From assembly GCF_013177635.1 (NCBI RefSeq), contig NZ_CP030944.1:682001-746000 (forward strand): DNA of 64,000 nt, given 5' to 3'. Made by a program: the position numbers and the translations under genes. The notes under the pieces are model-generated. The model saw nothing but the letters and a program-made list of their open reading frames with translations. It was not told the origin of the DNA and searched no databases. This document shows, one piece after another, positions 1 through 10,740 of the stretch (the stretch's first letter is position 1; every line of letters starts with the position of its first letter). Source of the DNA: Arcobacter aquimarinus. Its GTDB lineage: Bacteria > Campylobacterota > Campylobacteria > Campylobacterales > Arcobacteraceae.

Positions 1-217
1 AGCTAAAAAAGAAGCAGCTGTAATTAGAGAACAAGCTTATAAGGAAGCAAAAGATAGTGCTGACGCAAAACTTGCAAGTGCTAAATCTAATTTAGAAGCA
101 AAATCTGCTGAATTTGCTAGAAACTTACAAGATGAGACTAAAGCTCTAAGAGATTCTTTAGTATCTTCTATGCCTCAATTTAATGAGAGCCTAAAAGCTA
201 AGCTTAGCTCAATTTAA
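1..217 (+). CDS. atpF': F0F1 ATP synthase subunit B' (3' part)
   Basis: Open from the left edge (codons in register from base 2) to a TAA. The visible 71 residues are Ala/Lys/Glu-rich with no break in helical character, as expected for the long helix of the second peripheral-stalk subunit. The gene lies 13 bases before the canonical b subunit. Campylobacterota carry paired b' and b genes at this place, so the call rests mainly on position and composition. The N-terminal membrane anchor lies outside the window. Confidence 0.8.
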   Translation, partial: AKKEAAVIREQAYKEAKDSADAKLASAKSNLEAKSAEFARNLQDETKALRDSLVSSMPQFNESLKAKLSSI

Positions 218-230
218 AGGGATTGAAAAT

Positions 231-746
231 ATGAAAAGAATGTTATTACTTGGGCTAGCTTTAGTTCCTGTTGCATTATTTGCAAGCGAAGGTGCGGAAA
301 CAAACTATGATATAGTTCAAAGAACCGTTAACTTTATAATATTTGCTGCTATTTTATGGTATTTACTTGCTGATAAAATTAAAGCATTTTTTTCTGCTAG
401 ATCTTTATCTATTCAAGCAGAACTTGATAAAGTACAAGATACTTTAAAAGCTTCTCAAGATAAAGTAGCAGATGCACAAAAGAAACTAGAAGAAGCTAAA
501 AAGATAGCTGCTGAAATTGTTGAAAGTGCGAAAGCTGATGTAGATTCGGTTAAACAAAAAGTTGCAACTGCTGTTGATGTTGATATTGCTAATCTAAATA
601 AAAATTTAGAAGAGATGATGAAAGTTCAGACATCAAAAGTTAAAAAGCAAGTTGTTGCTGAAGTTCTTGAAGAGCTATTAAGTTCTGAAAATATTAAATT
701 AACTCAAAGTGAGTTAGCGAATATTGTTCTTAAGAAGGTAGCATAA
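231..746 (+). CDS. atpF: F0F1 ATP synthase subunit B
   Basis: Peripheral stalk subunit linking the membrane sector to F1. Residues 1-18 form a hydrophobic, signal-like stretch, residues about 32-50 form a membrane helix (NFIIFAAILWYLLADKIK), and the rest is a long charged coiled coil rich in Ala, Lys and Glu. At 171 aa it has the usual length. The signal-like N-terminus before the membrane helix is typical of the campylobacterote b subunit. The stop overlaps the start of atpH by one base (TAATG), so the two are translationally coupled. Confidence 0.93.
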   Translation: MKRMLLLGLALVPVALFASEGAETNYDIVQRTVNFIIFAAILWYLLADKIKAFFSARSLSIQAELDKVQDTLKASQDKVADAQKKLEEAKKIAAEIVESAKADVDSVKQKVATAVDVDIANLNKNLEEMMKVQTSKVKKQVVAEVLEELLSSENIKLTQSELANIVLKKVA

Positions 747-1276
747 TGAAAGATTTAGTAGCAAAAAGATATGTAAAAGCTTTAATTGATGGTAGAGATA
801 GTTCAACTATAAATACTATTAGTAATAAGCTAAATGAAATTTCTTCAGCTTTTGCTGATGAAAAGTTTAATTCTATAATCTCTTCACCAGAAATTTCTTC
901 TGATTCTAAAGTGAATTTAGTTAATTCTTTAGTTGATGTAATTGATGGTGCTTTAAGTAATTTTATAAAATTACTTGGTGAAAAAAGAAGATTGGATTTA
1001 TTGCCATTTATAGCTAAAGAATTAAATACTCAAATAGCAAAAATGAATAATAGTTATGTTGGTGTTGTTTATACAAATCAAGAATTGTCAAATGATTATG
1101 TATCTTCAATAGAAGAACAATTTAGTAAAAAATTTGATGTTAAATTGTCATTATCACAATCAGTTTGTGAATATGATGGAATTAAAGTAGATATTGATGG
1201 ACTTGGTATTGAAATATCTTTTTCTAAAGATAGATTAAAATCACAGTTAATTGATCATATTTTAAAAGCAGTTTAG
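746..1276 (+). CDS. atpH: F0F1 ATP synthase subunit delta
   Basis: Caps the F1 head and joins it to the b/b' stalk. The N-terminus (VAKRYVKALID) is the conserved delta/OSCP start, and the C-terminal part (SFSKDRLKSQLIDHIL) occupies the place where the family ends with the b-binding segment. The 176 aa length is normal. The start codon shares a base with the atpF stop, and atpA follows after 21 bases with a clear AAAGGAG site. Confidence 0.93.
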   Translation: MKDLVAKRYVKALIDGRDSSTINTISNKLNEISSAFADEKFNSIISSPEISSDSKVNLVNSLVDVIDGALSNFIKLLGEKRRLDLLPFIAKELNTQIAKMNNSYVGVVYTNQELSNDYVSSIEEQFSKKFDVKLSLSQSVCEYDGIKVDIDGLGIEISFSKDRLKSQLIDHILKAV

Positions 1277-1297
1277 AACTTATAAAGGAGAAATTGA

Positions 1298-2815
1298 ATG
1301 GGTGCAAAAATTCAAGCTGATGAAATCAGTTCTATAATTAAAGAAAGAATTGATAACTTTGAATTAAATGTAGATGTAAACGAAACAGGTAAGATTATCT
1401 CTTATGCAGATGGTATTGCTCAAGTTTATGGTCTAAAAAATGTAATGGCTGGAGAATTAGTTGAGTTTGAAAATGGTGAGAGAGGTCTTGCATCAAACTT
1501 AGAAGAATCTTCTGTAGGTATAGTTGTTCTTGGTAAAGGTGAAGGTCTTAGAGAAGGAACATCTTGTAGAAGATTAGGAAAACTTTTAGAAACGCCAGTT
1601 GGTGAAGCAATGATTGGAAGAGTTGTAAATGCACTTGGTGAACCAATTGATGGTAAAGGTGTTATTGCATCAACAGAATCAAGATTTGTTGAAGAAAAAG
1701 CTCCTGGAATTATGTCAAGAAAATCTGTACATGAACCATTACAAACTGGTATTAAAGCAATCGACGCACTTGTTCCAATTGGAAGAGGACAAAGAGAACT
1801 TATTATTGGAGATAGACAAACTGGTAAAACTACAGTTGCTATTGATACAATTCTTAACCAAAAAGGTGAAAATGTAATTTGTATTTATGTTGCAATTGGT
1901 CAAAAATCATCTTCTGTTGCTTCTGTTGTTAGAACATTAGAAGAGTCTGGCGCTATGGATTATACAATTGTTGTTAATGCATCAGCTTCTGATTCATCTG
2001 CATTACAATTTTTAGCGCCATATACAGGTGTTACAATTGGTGAGTACTTTAGAGATAATGGAAAACATGCATTAATTATTTATGATGATTTATCAAAACA
2101 TGCAGTTGCATACAGAGAAATGTCATTAATCTTAAGAAGACCTCCAGGAAGAGAAGCATACCCAGGGGATGTATTCTATCTACATTCAAGATTATTAGAA
2201 AGAGCTGCAAAAATGAGTGATGAAAAAGGTGCTGGGTCTATGACTGCATTACCAATTATCGAAACTCAAGCTGGAGATGTTGCTGCATATATTCCAACAA
2301 ACGTAATTTCTATTACTGATGGTCAAATTTTCTTAGAAACTAACTTATTTAACTCAGGTATTAGACCTGCAATTAATGTTGGTTTATCAGTATCAAGAGT
2401 TGGTGGAGCTGCACAAATTAAAGCTACAAAACAAGTTGCTGGAACTTTAAAATTATCACTTGCACAATATAGAGAACTTGAAGCATTTGCACAATTTGCA
2501 TCAGACTTAGACGAAGCTACAAGAAGAGAATTAGAGCTTGGACAAAGAATGGTTGAAGTATTAAAGCAAGGTGTTAATAAGCCATTAGTTATTGAAAAAC
2601 AAATTGTAATTATTTATGCGGGAACAAAAGGTTACTTAAATGATGTTGCAGTTAAAGATGTTGTTAGATTTGAAGCTGAATTACACGCGTTCTTTGAGCA
2701 AAAATATTCTAATATTTTAGAAGCAATTAAATCTTCTCAAAAAATTGATGATAATACAGAAGCAGAATTAAAAGCTGCATTAGAAGAGTTTAAAACTGTA
2801 TTTAGTGCAAACTAA
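1298..2815 (+). CDS. atpA: F0F1 ATP synthase subunit alpha
   Basis: Non-catalytic nucleotide-binding subunit of F1. The Walker A segment GDRQTGKT lies near residue 170, and the alpha/beta signature ([14 protein letters not shown]) near residue 354. The 505 aa length is standard. It starts at ATG after AAAGGAG. Codon use is like the rest of the window, and the order delta-alpha-gamma-beta-epsilon is the common bacterial one. Confidence 0.98.
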   Translation: MGAKIQADEISSIIKERIDNFELNVDVNETGKIISYADGIAQVYGLKNVMAGELVEFENGERGLASNLEESSVGIVVLGKGEGLREGTSCRRLGKLLETPVGEAMIGRVVNALGEPIDGKGVIASTESRFVEEKAPGIMSRKSVHEPLQTGIKAIDALVPIGRGQRELIIGDRQTGKTTVAIDTILNQKGENVICIYVAIGQKSSSVASVVRTLEESGAMDYTIVVNASASDSSALQFLAPYTGVTIGEYFRDNGKHALIIYDDLSKHAVAYREMSLILRRPPGREAYPGDVFYLHSRLLERAAKMSDEKGAGSMTALPIIETQAGDVAAYIPTNVISITDGQIFLETNLFNSGIRPAINVGLSVSRVGGAAQIKATKQVAGTLKLSLAQYRELEAFAQFASDLDEATRRELELGQRMVEVLKQGVNKPLVIEKQIVIIYAGTKGYLNDVAVKDVVRFEAELHAFFEQKYSNILEAIKSSQKIDDNTEAELKAALEEFKTVFSAN

Positions 2816-2825
2816 GGATTAGTCA

Positions 2826-3710
2826 ATGGCTAACTTAAAAGAGATAAAATTAAAAATAGGTAGTGTTAAAAATACTCAGAAAACTACAAAAGCTATGAAG
2901 CTTGTATCTTCTGCAAAATTAACTAGAACTAGACAATTGTCTGAGCAATCTAGAAGTTATGCAATTAAGATTAATGATGTACTTTCTGATATTGCTGCTA
3001 GAGTTAGCAAAGTTCAAGATGAAGGAAATATTGGTAGAGCATTTATTCAAAATGACAATCCAAAAACAGTTGATATTGTTTTTGTAACTGCTGATAAAGG
3101 ACTTTGCGGTGGTTTTAATATGGCAACAATTAAAACTGTTAGTAAATTAATTTCTGAATATGAAGCAAAAGGTACAAAAGTTAGATTAAGAGCAGCGGGA
3201 AGAAAAGGTGTTGATTTTTTCTCTTTCCAAGGTCTTACATTAGAACAAAAAGCTATTGATTTATCATCTGCACCTGATTATGATAGAGCTGCTGATTTTA
3301 TTCATTCTGCGGTTGAAGATTTTAGAAATGAAGTTACTGATAAAGTAATAGTTGTTTATAATGGGTTTTTAAATATGTTAACTCAAGAAATCAGAGTTAG
3401 AGAATTATTACCAATAAGTTTAGAAACAGTTGAAGTTAAAGATACTTCATCTATGTTAGATATTGAACCAGATGATGATGAAGAAGTTTTAAATGAATTA
3501 ACAGATAAATATATTGATTTCAATATGTATTATGCTTTAATTGACTCTTTAGCTGCAGAACATAGTGCTAGAATGCAAGCAATGGAAGCTGCAACTAAAA
3601 ATGCAAAAGAAAAAGTTAATAGTTTAACAGTAGAATATAATAAAGCTAGACAAGCTGCAATTACAACAGAGCTGATAGAAATTATCAGTGGTGTTGAAGC
3701 ATTAAAATAA
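2826..3710 (+). CDS. atpG: F0F1 ATP synthase subunit gamma
   Basis: Central rotor shaft of F1. The N-terminal helix has the family pattern (KEIKLKIGSVKNTQKTTKAM) and the C-terminal helix carries the hallmark ARMQAMEAATKNA near residue 250 and ends in EIISGVEAL. Both helices form the coiled-coil shaft. At 294 aa it is of normal size. It lies 10 bases after atpA. Confidence 0.97.
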   Translation: MANLKEIKLKIGSVKNTQKTTKAMKLVSSAKLTRTRQLSEQSRSYAIKINDVLSDIAARVSKVQDEGNIGRAFIQNDNPKTVDIVFVTADKGLCGGFNMATIKTVSKLISEYEAKGTKVRLRAAGRKGVDFFSFQGLTLEQKAIDLSSAPDYDRAADFIHSAVEDFRNEVTDKVIVVYNGFLNMLTQEIRVRELLPISLETVEVKDTSSMLDIEPDDDEEVLNELTDKYIDFNMYYALIDSLAAEHSARMQAMEAATKNAKEKVNSLTVEYNKARQAAITTELIEIISGVEALK

Positions 3711-5126
<1,416 letters not shown>

Positions 5127-5150
5127 CAAAAAACCATTTAAGGCATAATT

Positions 5151-5531
5151 ATGGATACAACAATTAGATTATCAATAGTTACACCTAATGGAGAAATTTT
5201 TAACGATGATGTTAAGACTGTAACTCTTCCTGGAAAAGAGGGAGAGTTCGGTGTTCTACCAGGGCATTCATCTTTAGTTTCTTCATTAACAGTTGGTGTG
5301 ATTGTTATTGAAAAAGCAAACTCTACTGAAGCAGTTGCTATTAACTGGGGACATGTAAAAGTAGACGAAAAATCAGTGGATGTATTAGCAGATGGAGCTA
5401 TTGCATTAACAGCTGGTAAAGATTCTGAAATTGCTAAAAATATTGAAGCAGCGAAAGCATTAGTTAATTCTGTAAAAGATTCTAATATTTCTGTTGCAGC
5501 AGTTGAAGCAAGAATTAATTCATTTGCATAA
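5151..5531 (+). CDS. atpC: F0F1 ATP synthase subunit epsilon
   Basis: Regulatory rotor subunit. The N-terminal beta-sandwich (RLSIVTPNGEIF ... GEFGVLPGHSSLVSSL) is clear. The C-terminal helical part (residues 85-126) is present, so the subunit could still inhibit ATP hydrolysis. At 126 aa it is normal. It is the last atp gene, and tolQ starts 6 bases later with no terminator between, so the atp and tol genes probably share transcripts. Confidence 0.95.
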   Translation: MDTTIRLSIVTPNGEIFNDDVKTVTLPGKEGEFGVLPGHSSLVSSLTVGVIVIEKANSTEAVAINWGHVKVDEKSVDVLADGAIALTAGKDSEIAKNIEAAKALVNSVKDSNISVAAVEARINSFA

Positions 5532-5537
5532 AAGCTT

Positions 5538-6098
5538 ATGATTACTACATTACTAAATTATTTGGCAAATAGTAGTGCTATAACTTATATAGTTTTAGCA
5601 CACTTGTCAATTTACTTAATAGTTACATTTTGGATATTCTTTTATAGAAACAGTGCGCTAAAAATACTTATCAATAATGAAAGAAAAGCACTAGAGGCTT
5701 TAACTTCTAGAGAGAGTAAATTTTCACCATTATCAGCACTTAATAAGTGTTCAAATAATTCTAATTCAAAAGAGTTATTACATGCATGTGAAATTAATAT
5801 AATTAAAGATGCAAGTTCTGGTATTTCGTGGATGGCAATTATTGCATCAACTTCTCCTTTTGTGGGTCTTTTTGGTACAGTTGTTGGTATATTAGAAGCA
5901 TTTGCAAAATTTGCAAATGAAACAAAAGTTTCTTTTACAGTAATTGCACCGGCAATTAGTGAAGCCTTGGTTGCAACTGCAGCGGGTATTTTAGTAGCAA
6001 TTTTTGCTTATACATTCCATCAAATACTCTCAAGAAAAGTTTATGAATTAAATGTTTTTCTTAAGGCACAATCAGAAATTATTATAGCTAAAGGTTAA
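5538..6098 (+). CDS. tolQ: TolQ/ExbB family proton channel protein
   Basis: Inner-membrane motor protein of the Tol-Pal system. Three hydrophobic segments are visible (about residues 16-36, 98-120 and 140-165), and the family core lies at SPFVGLFGTVVGILEAF near residue 103 with the polar, Ala-rich third helix VALVATAAGILVAIF-like. The 186 aa length is short but normal for MotA/TolQ/ExbB proteins of this phylum. It belongs to TolQ rather than ExbB because tolR, tolA, tolB and pal follow. Confidence 0.9.
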   Translation: MITTLLNYLANSSAITYIVLAHLSIYLIVTFWIFFYRNSALKILINNERKALEALTSRESKFSPLSALNKCSNNSNSKELLHACEINIIKDASSGISWMAIIASTSPFVGLFGTVVGILEAFAKFANETKVSFTVIAPAISEALVATAAGILVAIFAYTFHQILSRKVYELNVFLKAQSEIIIAKG

Positions 6099-6102
6099 TC
6101 TA

Positions 6103-6492
6103 GTGTATGATTTTAATGATAAACCAGATTTAAATATTACACCTTTAGTTGATATTATGCTAGTTTTATTAGCTATATTAATGGTTACGGCACCTGTTGT
6201 TGAGTTCGAAGAAACTATAAATCTTCCAACAGGAAGTAGATCTCAACAAACTCAAAATGTTCAAAAAATTGATATTATTATTACGAAAGAAAGAGTAGTT
6301 ACATTAAATAAAAATAAAGTAGAAATAAAGAATTTTCCAGACAGTTTTTTACAGTTTTCAAGTGGAAAAGATCAAAATACTCCAATATACATAAGAGCAG
6401 ATAAAACTTTACAATATGATGATATTATTTTTGTATTAAAATCGGTTAAAGAAGCTGGGTTTTTTAAAGTAGCTTTAGTAACAGATGGATAA
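6103..6492 (+). CDS. tolR: TolR/ExbD family protein
   Basis: Partner of TolQ with one N-terminal membrane helix. The family hallmark NITPLVDIMLVLLAILMV (residues 10-27) contains the Asp (D17) that takes part in proton flow. The periplasmic domain fills residues 35-129. The start is GTG, four bases after the tolQ stop. No better in-frame start lies upstream. Confidence 0.93.
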   Translation: MYDFNDKPDLNITPLVDIMLVLLAILMVTAPVVEFEETINLPTGSRSQQTQNVQKIDIIITKERVVTLNKNKVEIKNFPDSFLQFSSGKDQNTPIYIRADKTLQYDDIIFVLKSVKEAGFFKVALVTDG

Positions 6493-6495
6493 TAA

Positions 6496-7221
6496 ATGAA
6501 AAACAATTCTTCATTCTTAATTTCAGGCTTAATAGCTTTTTCTATATATTTTTTTATGTGTTTTTTGGTTCTTTTTTATATTATGAGTCCAGTTCCAAAT
6601 ACAATAAATATTACTCCTGCTTCAACTGCAATTGAACTTGATATGATTGTAGAAAAAGCAGAAAAGAAAATGGTTGAAAGAAAAGTAGATAAAATAATAG
6701 AAAAAGAAGAAGTTAAAGAAAAGTCAACTTCTGCTTCTAATGAAAAGAGACCAGATTTAAAATCTTTATTTGCTAATGTAAAAGAAACAGCGAAAACTGT
6801 TGCAAAAGAAGAAGTTAATAATGTTGAAAAATCTATAGATCCAAAACGATTCAAGTCAAAATTTGAAAAAGAGAAAAAATCATCTAATATAAAAATAGAT
6901 AGATTATTAGAAGATGAAAAAACTGCAACTAATACTAATAACAAAAATGCAGCAAAAGGTCAAGAAAGTGATGAATATTTTACTTTAGTTAGTGATTTGT
7001 TATCAGCTTGGATACCAGTTGGCACAGGACTTAAAGCAGTAGTTTTAGTAAAAATTGACTTAAATGGTAAATTTGATTATAGTTTCGTAAAAAAATCTGG
7101 AGATGAAACTTTTGATTCTTCTTTAAAGATTTTTTTAGATGAACAAAAAAATACTGCTTATCCTAAGCCAACAAAAGGAAAAGCAGTAAGAATTAATGTT
7201 GATTTTAAATCAGAAGGATAA
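6496..7221 (+). CDS. tolA: TolA/TonB-like energy-transducing protein
   Basis: One membrane helix (residues 8-30) is followed by a long Lys/Glu-rich linker of coiled-coil type (about 45-150) and a compact C-terminal domain (YFTLVSDLLSAWIPVGTGLKAVV onward) of TonB/TolA type. This is the architecture of the periplasm-spanning transducer that reaches TolB and Pal. It sits between tolR and tolB with gaps of 3 and 5 bases. TolA sequences diverge fast, so the call leans on position and architecture. Confidence 0.85.
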   Translation: MKNNSSFLISGLIAFSIYFFMCFLVLFYIMSPVPNTINITPASTAIELDMIVEKAEKKMVERKVDKIIEKEEVKEKSTSASNEKRPDLKSLFANVKETAKTVAKEEVNNVEKSIDPKRFKSKFEKEKKSSNIKIDRLLEDEKTATNTNNKNAAKGQESDEYFTLVSDLLSAWIPVGTGLKAVVLVKIDLNGKFDYSFVKKSGDETFDSSLKIFLDEQKNTAYPKPTKGKAVRINVDFKSEG

Positions 7222-7226
7222 GAATT

Positions 7227-8495
7227 ATGTTTAAAATATTTTTGCTAATTTCATTATTGTTTAGCACAGTTTTTGCAGAAGTTGATGCAAATTTAGAGAT
7301 TGTTAAAAAAGCTAATGCTTTACCTAAAATTTTAGTTTCTGTTGCAAATGACACAGCAGAAGTGGAAACCTTGAATAAAATAAAAAAAGGTATTGTTGAT
7401 GATTTTGAAGTAAGTGGACATTTTGATATGGCTACTATTACTAGTCAAGCTCCGTATGATTCTATTCCAGATATTTTAACTTTATCTAATCAAGGGGTAA
7501 ATTTATTCTTAAATTTATCTGCTAAAAAAGAGTCTAATGGTAATTATACTTTAATGACAAAATTATATGATGTAAATGCAAGAGCTTTAGTTTTAGAAAA
7601 AAATTTTACAACTACTCAAGAAGAAAGATTTATATTTTTAGCACATAAAGCTGCTATTTCTATTAATGATTTTTTTAAAGCTCCTAGTATTGCATGGATG
7701 GAAAAATTTGTTGTCTTTTCAACATACAAAGGTCCAGGTAAAGCAGATATTATGATAGGTGATTATACTTTAACTTATAAGAAAACAGTTGTAACAGGTG
7801 GTTTAAATATTTTCCCAAAATGGGCAGATAAAGAACAAAAAACAATTTATTACACATCATATAATTATAAAAAACCTACTTTAGTTAAATTAAATATTTA
7901 TAATAGAAGTAAAGAAATTATAATGGAATCAGATGGAATGTTAGCTTGTTCTGATGTAAATGCTGATGGAACTAAACTTTTAGTTACAGCATCTCCTACT
8001 GGTCAACCTGATATTTTTTTATATGAAACTAGAAGTAAGAAAAAAACACAAATTACAAAGTATAGTGGAATTGATGTAGGTGGACATTTTATTGATGGAG
8101 ATTCAAGAATTGTATTTGTATCAGATAGATTAGGTAGTCCAAATATTTTTGCCCAAGGTATTAATTCTACAGCTGTAGAGAGATTAGTATATCATAGTAA
8201 TAACAACTCTTCAGTTACTTCTCACGAAAGTAATATAGTATTTAGTAGTAAGGATGCACAAAATGAGTTTGGAGGGAAAAATTTTAACTTATATTTGATT
8301 TCAACAAAAACAGATAGCTTAAAAAGATTAACTTCAAGTGGAATCAATCAATTTCCAAAATTCTCAACGGATGGAGAAACTTTATTATATATAAAAACTG
8401 AAGGAAACAGTTCAATAGGAATTATTAGATTAAACTATAATAAATCGTTTACCTTCCCTTTAACAGGCGGAAGAATCCAATCTATTGATTGGTAA
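7227..8495 (+). CDS. tolB: Tol-Pal system protein TolB
   Basis: Periplasmic beta-propeller protein. It has a signal peptide (residues 1-17, cut near FAEV), an N-terminal alpha/beta domain (to about 150) and propeller repeats with TolB-type blades, for example GGHFIDGDSRIVFVSDR and SGINQFPKFSTDGETLLYI. At 422 aa it is of usual length. It is the last gene of the atp-tol block and is followed by a hairpin at 8501-8527. Confidence 0.93.
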   Translation: MFKIFLLISLLFSTVFAEVDANLEIVKKANALPKILVSVANDTAEVETLNKIKKGIVDDFEVSGHFDMATITSQAPYDSIPDILTLSNQGVNLFLNLSAKKESNGNYTLMTKLYDVNARALVLEKNFTTTQEERFIFLAHKAAISINDFFKAPSIAWMEKFVVFSTYKGPGKADIMIGDYTLTYKKTVVTGGLNIFPKWADKEQKTIYYTSYNYKKPTLVKLNIYNRSKEIIMESDGMLACSDVNADGTKLLVTASPTGQPDIFLYETRSKKKTQITKYSGIDVGGHFIDGDSRIVFVSDRLGSPNIFAQGINSTAVERLVYHSNNNSSVTSHESNIVFSSKDAQNEFGGKNFNLYLISTKTDSLKRLTSSGINQFPKFSTDGETLLYIKTEGNSSIGIIRLNYNKSFTFPLTGGRIQSIDW

Positions 8496-8500
8496 TTTTA

Positions 8501-8527
8501 TAGATGCATATATTTAATATGCATCTA
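8501..8527. terminator. Bidirectional hairpin between tolB and ferritin-like gene
   Basis: An 11-bp perfect stem (TAGATGCATAT / ATATGCATCTA) with loop ATTTA lies between two convergent genes. The T-tracts on either side are weak, so termination strength is uncertain. Confidence 0.6.
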
Positions 8528-8531
8528 TTTC

Positions 8532-9047
8532 TTAATTTATATTTTTCTTTAAATCACTTATAAATTCTGTAATATCATCATGAAGTGTTTGTAAATCTTC
8601 TTCATGTTCAACTTCATCAGCTAATATTTGACTTACTATATCATAAGTAACAATATCTTTATTTCTTGTAATTTCTACTATTTCTGAATAAGTGTTAATC
8701 GCACACTGTTCCCCTTTTATTGCATCTTTTAAAATTGCAACTACATCAAAATTAGTAGGAGCATCATAACCACAGTTTGTATATTTCATCCAATCATTAG
8801 GATGTAAGATAGGAGTTCCACCTAATTGAAGAATTCTATCTGCAATCATATTTGCATGTCTTAATTCATCAGTAGCATGTTGATTTAACTCTACAATTGC
8901 TGCATCCTTCATTATCCCTTTTACAACTTTGCTTTCGATAAAATATTGATAATAAGCTAACCATTCATCAGCATAAGCTTTGTTTAAAAGATCAATAATG
9001 TCGTTTATTTCTATACCTTTTATAATTGAATTTCCAACTCTTGCCAT
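8532..9047 (-). CDS. Ferritin-like diiron protein
   Basis: A four-helix ferritin-like protein of 171 aa. Candidate diiron ligands fit the ferritin pattern: E28 in the first helix, E61 and H64 (ELRH) in the second, E113 in the third, and E145 and H148 (EVEH) in the fourth. It probably binds iron and may store it or detoxify peroxide or oxygen; Dps-like, bacterioferritin-like and rubrerythrin-like roles are all possible. It starts at ATG after AAAGGA. It lies on the opposite strand between tolB and pal, splitting what is usually one gene run. Confidence 0.85.
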   Translation of the reverse strand: MARVGNSIIKGIEINDIIDLLNKAYADEWLAYYQYFIESKVVKGIMKDAAIVELNQHATDELRHANMIADRILQLGGTPILHPNDWMKYTNCGYDAPTNFDVVAILKDAIKGEQCAINTYSEIVEITRNKDIVTYDIVSQILADEVEHEEDLQTLHDDITEFISDLKKNIN

Positions 9048-9206
9048 TTTTTATCCTTTATTTTGTGATTAAATTTATCTTACAAGAGATAATCTTAATA
9101 AATAATAATAAAGAATTTTTACAACTTATTTTATTTATAAAATATAAACAATAATTAAGCTTACATTTAATATTATTTCAGGAAATTTTATTTCAAGGAA
9201 AAAAGT

Positions 9207-9746
9207 ATGAAAAAATTAGGTATTTATTCTGTACTAGTTGCAGGTTTGTTATTTACTACTGGTTGTAGTGAAAAAAATGTTGACATGGAAGTTGATAATG
9301 GTGCTTCTCAAGCTGAAGTAGCTACTACAACTGATTCAAGTTTAGTTGATGGAAGCTTCTCTGCATTAGAAAAAGCTGGAAATGGTAACTGGTATATGAT
9401 TAATGGTCAAAAAGTTTTAGTTGAGCACGTATACTTTGGATTTGATAAATATGATTTAACTTCTGATAATAGAGAAAAAGCAACTAATAATGCTTCTAAA
9501 TTATCAGCTTTAAATTCTGATACAACTGTAAAAGTTTTTGGTAACACTGATGAGTGGGGAACTGATGAGTATAACTATGCATTAGGATTAAAAAGAGCTA
9601 ATTCTGTAAAAGAAGTTTTAGTTTCTAATGGTGTTACAGCTAACATTTCTTTAGTATCTTTAGGTGAAAGCAATCCTGTTTGTACTGAAAAAACAAAAGA
9701 TTGTTGGGCGAAAAACAGAAGAGTTGAACACGAATTAAGTAAATAA
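9207..9746 (+). CDS. pal: Peptidoglycan-associated lipoprotein Pal
   Basis: A lipoprotein signal with lipobox FTTGC (Cys20) is followed by a short Ser/Thr linker and an OmpA-like peptidoglycan-binding domain from about residue 72 (VYFGFDKYDLTSDN ... LGLKRANSVKEVLVSNG ... KNRRVEHEL). It anchors the outer membrane to peptidoglycan as part of Tol-Pal. The 160-base upstream region, shared with the divergent ferritin-like gene, must hold its promoter because the atp-tol transcript ends before it. Confidence 0.95.
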   Translation: MKKLGIYSVLVAGLLFTTGCSEKNVDMEVDNGASQAEVATTTDSSLVDGSFSALEKAGNGNWYMINGQKVLVEHVYFGFDKYDLTSDNREKATNNASKLSALNSDTTVKVFGNTDEWGTDEYNYALGLKRANSVKEVLVSNGVTANISLVSLGESNPVCTEKTKDCWAKNRRVEHELSK

Positions 9747-9751
9747 TTCTG

Positions 9752-10720
9752 ATGAATAAGTATCTTCTATCTTTATTAATAGTATCATCATTAACCGTAG
9801 CCGAAGAGGTTTCGGTTTATGATGCTGGTAGTTTAAATTCAAATTCTTATGGACTTAGTTCATCAGAAAAGCATATATTAAAAAATCAGTCAAGCATAAG
9901 TAATCTATCATCTCAATTAGGTGAAATAGATAGCTTAGTTAAAGCTATTAATAGAAGATTAGAAGGCTTAGAATCTACATATGAAGGCGATTCTGCAAAA
10001 ATAAATTCAACTTCAAAAAAAGTTGATGAATTGATCCAAAAAATGGACACATCTTCAGATCTAGCTTCTAACAATGCATCGGGAAATTCAGAACAATTAG
10101 ATTCAGAAATTTCAAATAATTTGAATAGTTTAAAAACAGCCTTAACAAAACTAACTTCTCTTGTAAATAAGATTAATACAGAATACGTATCTTCCACTGA
10201 ACTTGAAAAAAATATGCAACAATTTATTACAAGAGAGGAATTTGAGGCTTTAAAAAAGTCTATGGGGTTAAAAACAGCACAAGTAACCCCAACAAAAACA
10301 AATGAAACTAAATCTTCATCTGCTACTGAAGAGCTTAAAAAGAACTTGACATCAGAGGATAAAGCGAAATTGATGTCAGATGCTAAAAAAGATTATGATG
10401 CAAAAAATTTTAATAGTGCTATTCCTAAATATGAAAAATTAGTTGAAGTTAACTATAAGCCAGCAGAAAGTAACTTTTATCTAGGACAGATGTGGTATGT
10501 AAGAAAAAAATATGATCTTGCAATAAGTCATTATAAAAAATCTGCTATGTTACATGACAAAGCAGCTTACATGCCAACATTATTATTGCATAGTGCTATT
10601 TCGTTTGAGAACACAAAAGATAAAGGTAATGCAAAAAGTTTTTATAGTACTTTAATAGATCTTTATCCAAATTCAAGTGAAGCTAAAGTAGCTAAACAAA
10701 ATTTATCAAAATTAAAATAA
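9752..10720 (+). CDS. cpoB: CpoB/YbgF-type Tol-Pal accessory protein
   Basis: A signal peptide (residues 1-16) is followed by an N-terminal coiled coil (about 40-160) and TPR repeats at the C-terminus (from about residue 212: DYDAKNFNSAIPKYEKLVE ... YLGQMWYVRKKYDLAISHYKKS ... SFYSTLIDLYPNS). This is the CpoB architecture that links Tol-Pal constriction to peptidoglycan synthesis. It lies five bases after pal. At 322 aa it is slightly longer than the E. coli protein because of a longer low-complexity coiled coil. Confidence 0.88.
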   Translation: MNKYLLSLLIVSSLTVAEEVSVYDAGSLNSNSYGLSSSEKHILKNQSSISNLSSQLGEIDSLVKAINRRLEGLESTYEGDSAKINSTSKKVDELIQKMDTSSDLASNNASGNSEQLDSEISNNLNSLKTALTKLTSLVNKINTEYVSSTELEKNMQQFITREEFEALKKSMGLKTAQVTPTKTNETKSSSATEELKKNLTSEDKAKLMSDAKKDYDAKNFNSAIPKYEKLVEVNYKPAESNFYLGQMWYVRKKYDLAISHYKKSAMLHDKAAYMPTLLLHSAISFENTKDKGNAKSFYSTLIDLYPNSSEAKVAKQNLSKLK

Positions 10721-10740
10721 TTATTTAAATAAGGAAAATC

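Noticed and set aside
6576-6944. 122-codon minus-strand frame inside tolA
   Set aside because: Ser/Phe-rich shadow of the Lys/Glu-rich linker on the other strand; no SD or family.
9048-9206. Possible Fur/PerR site between the ferritin-like gene and pal
   Set aside because: Words such as GATAATC and GATTAAATTTATC occur, but no convincing symmetric site; AT-rich background makes such matches common.
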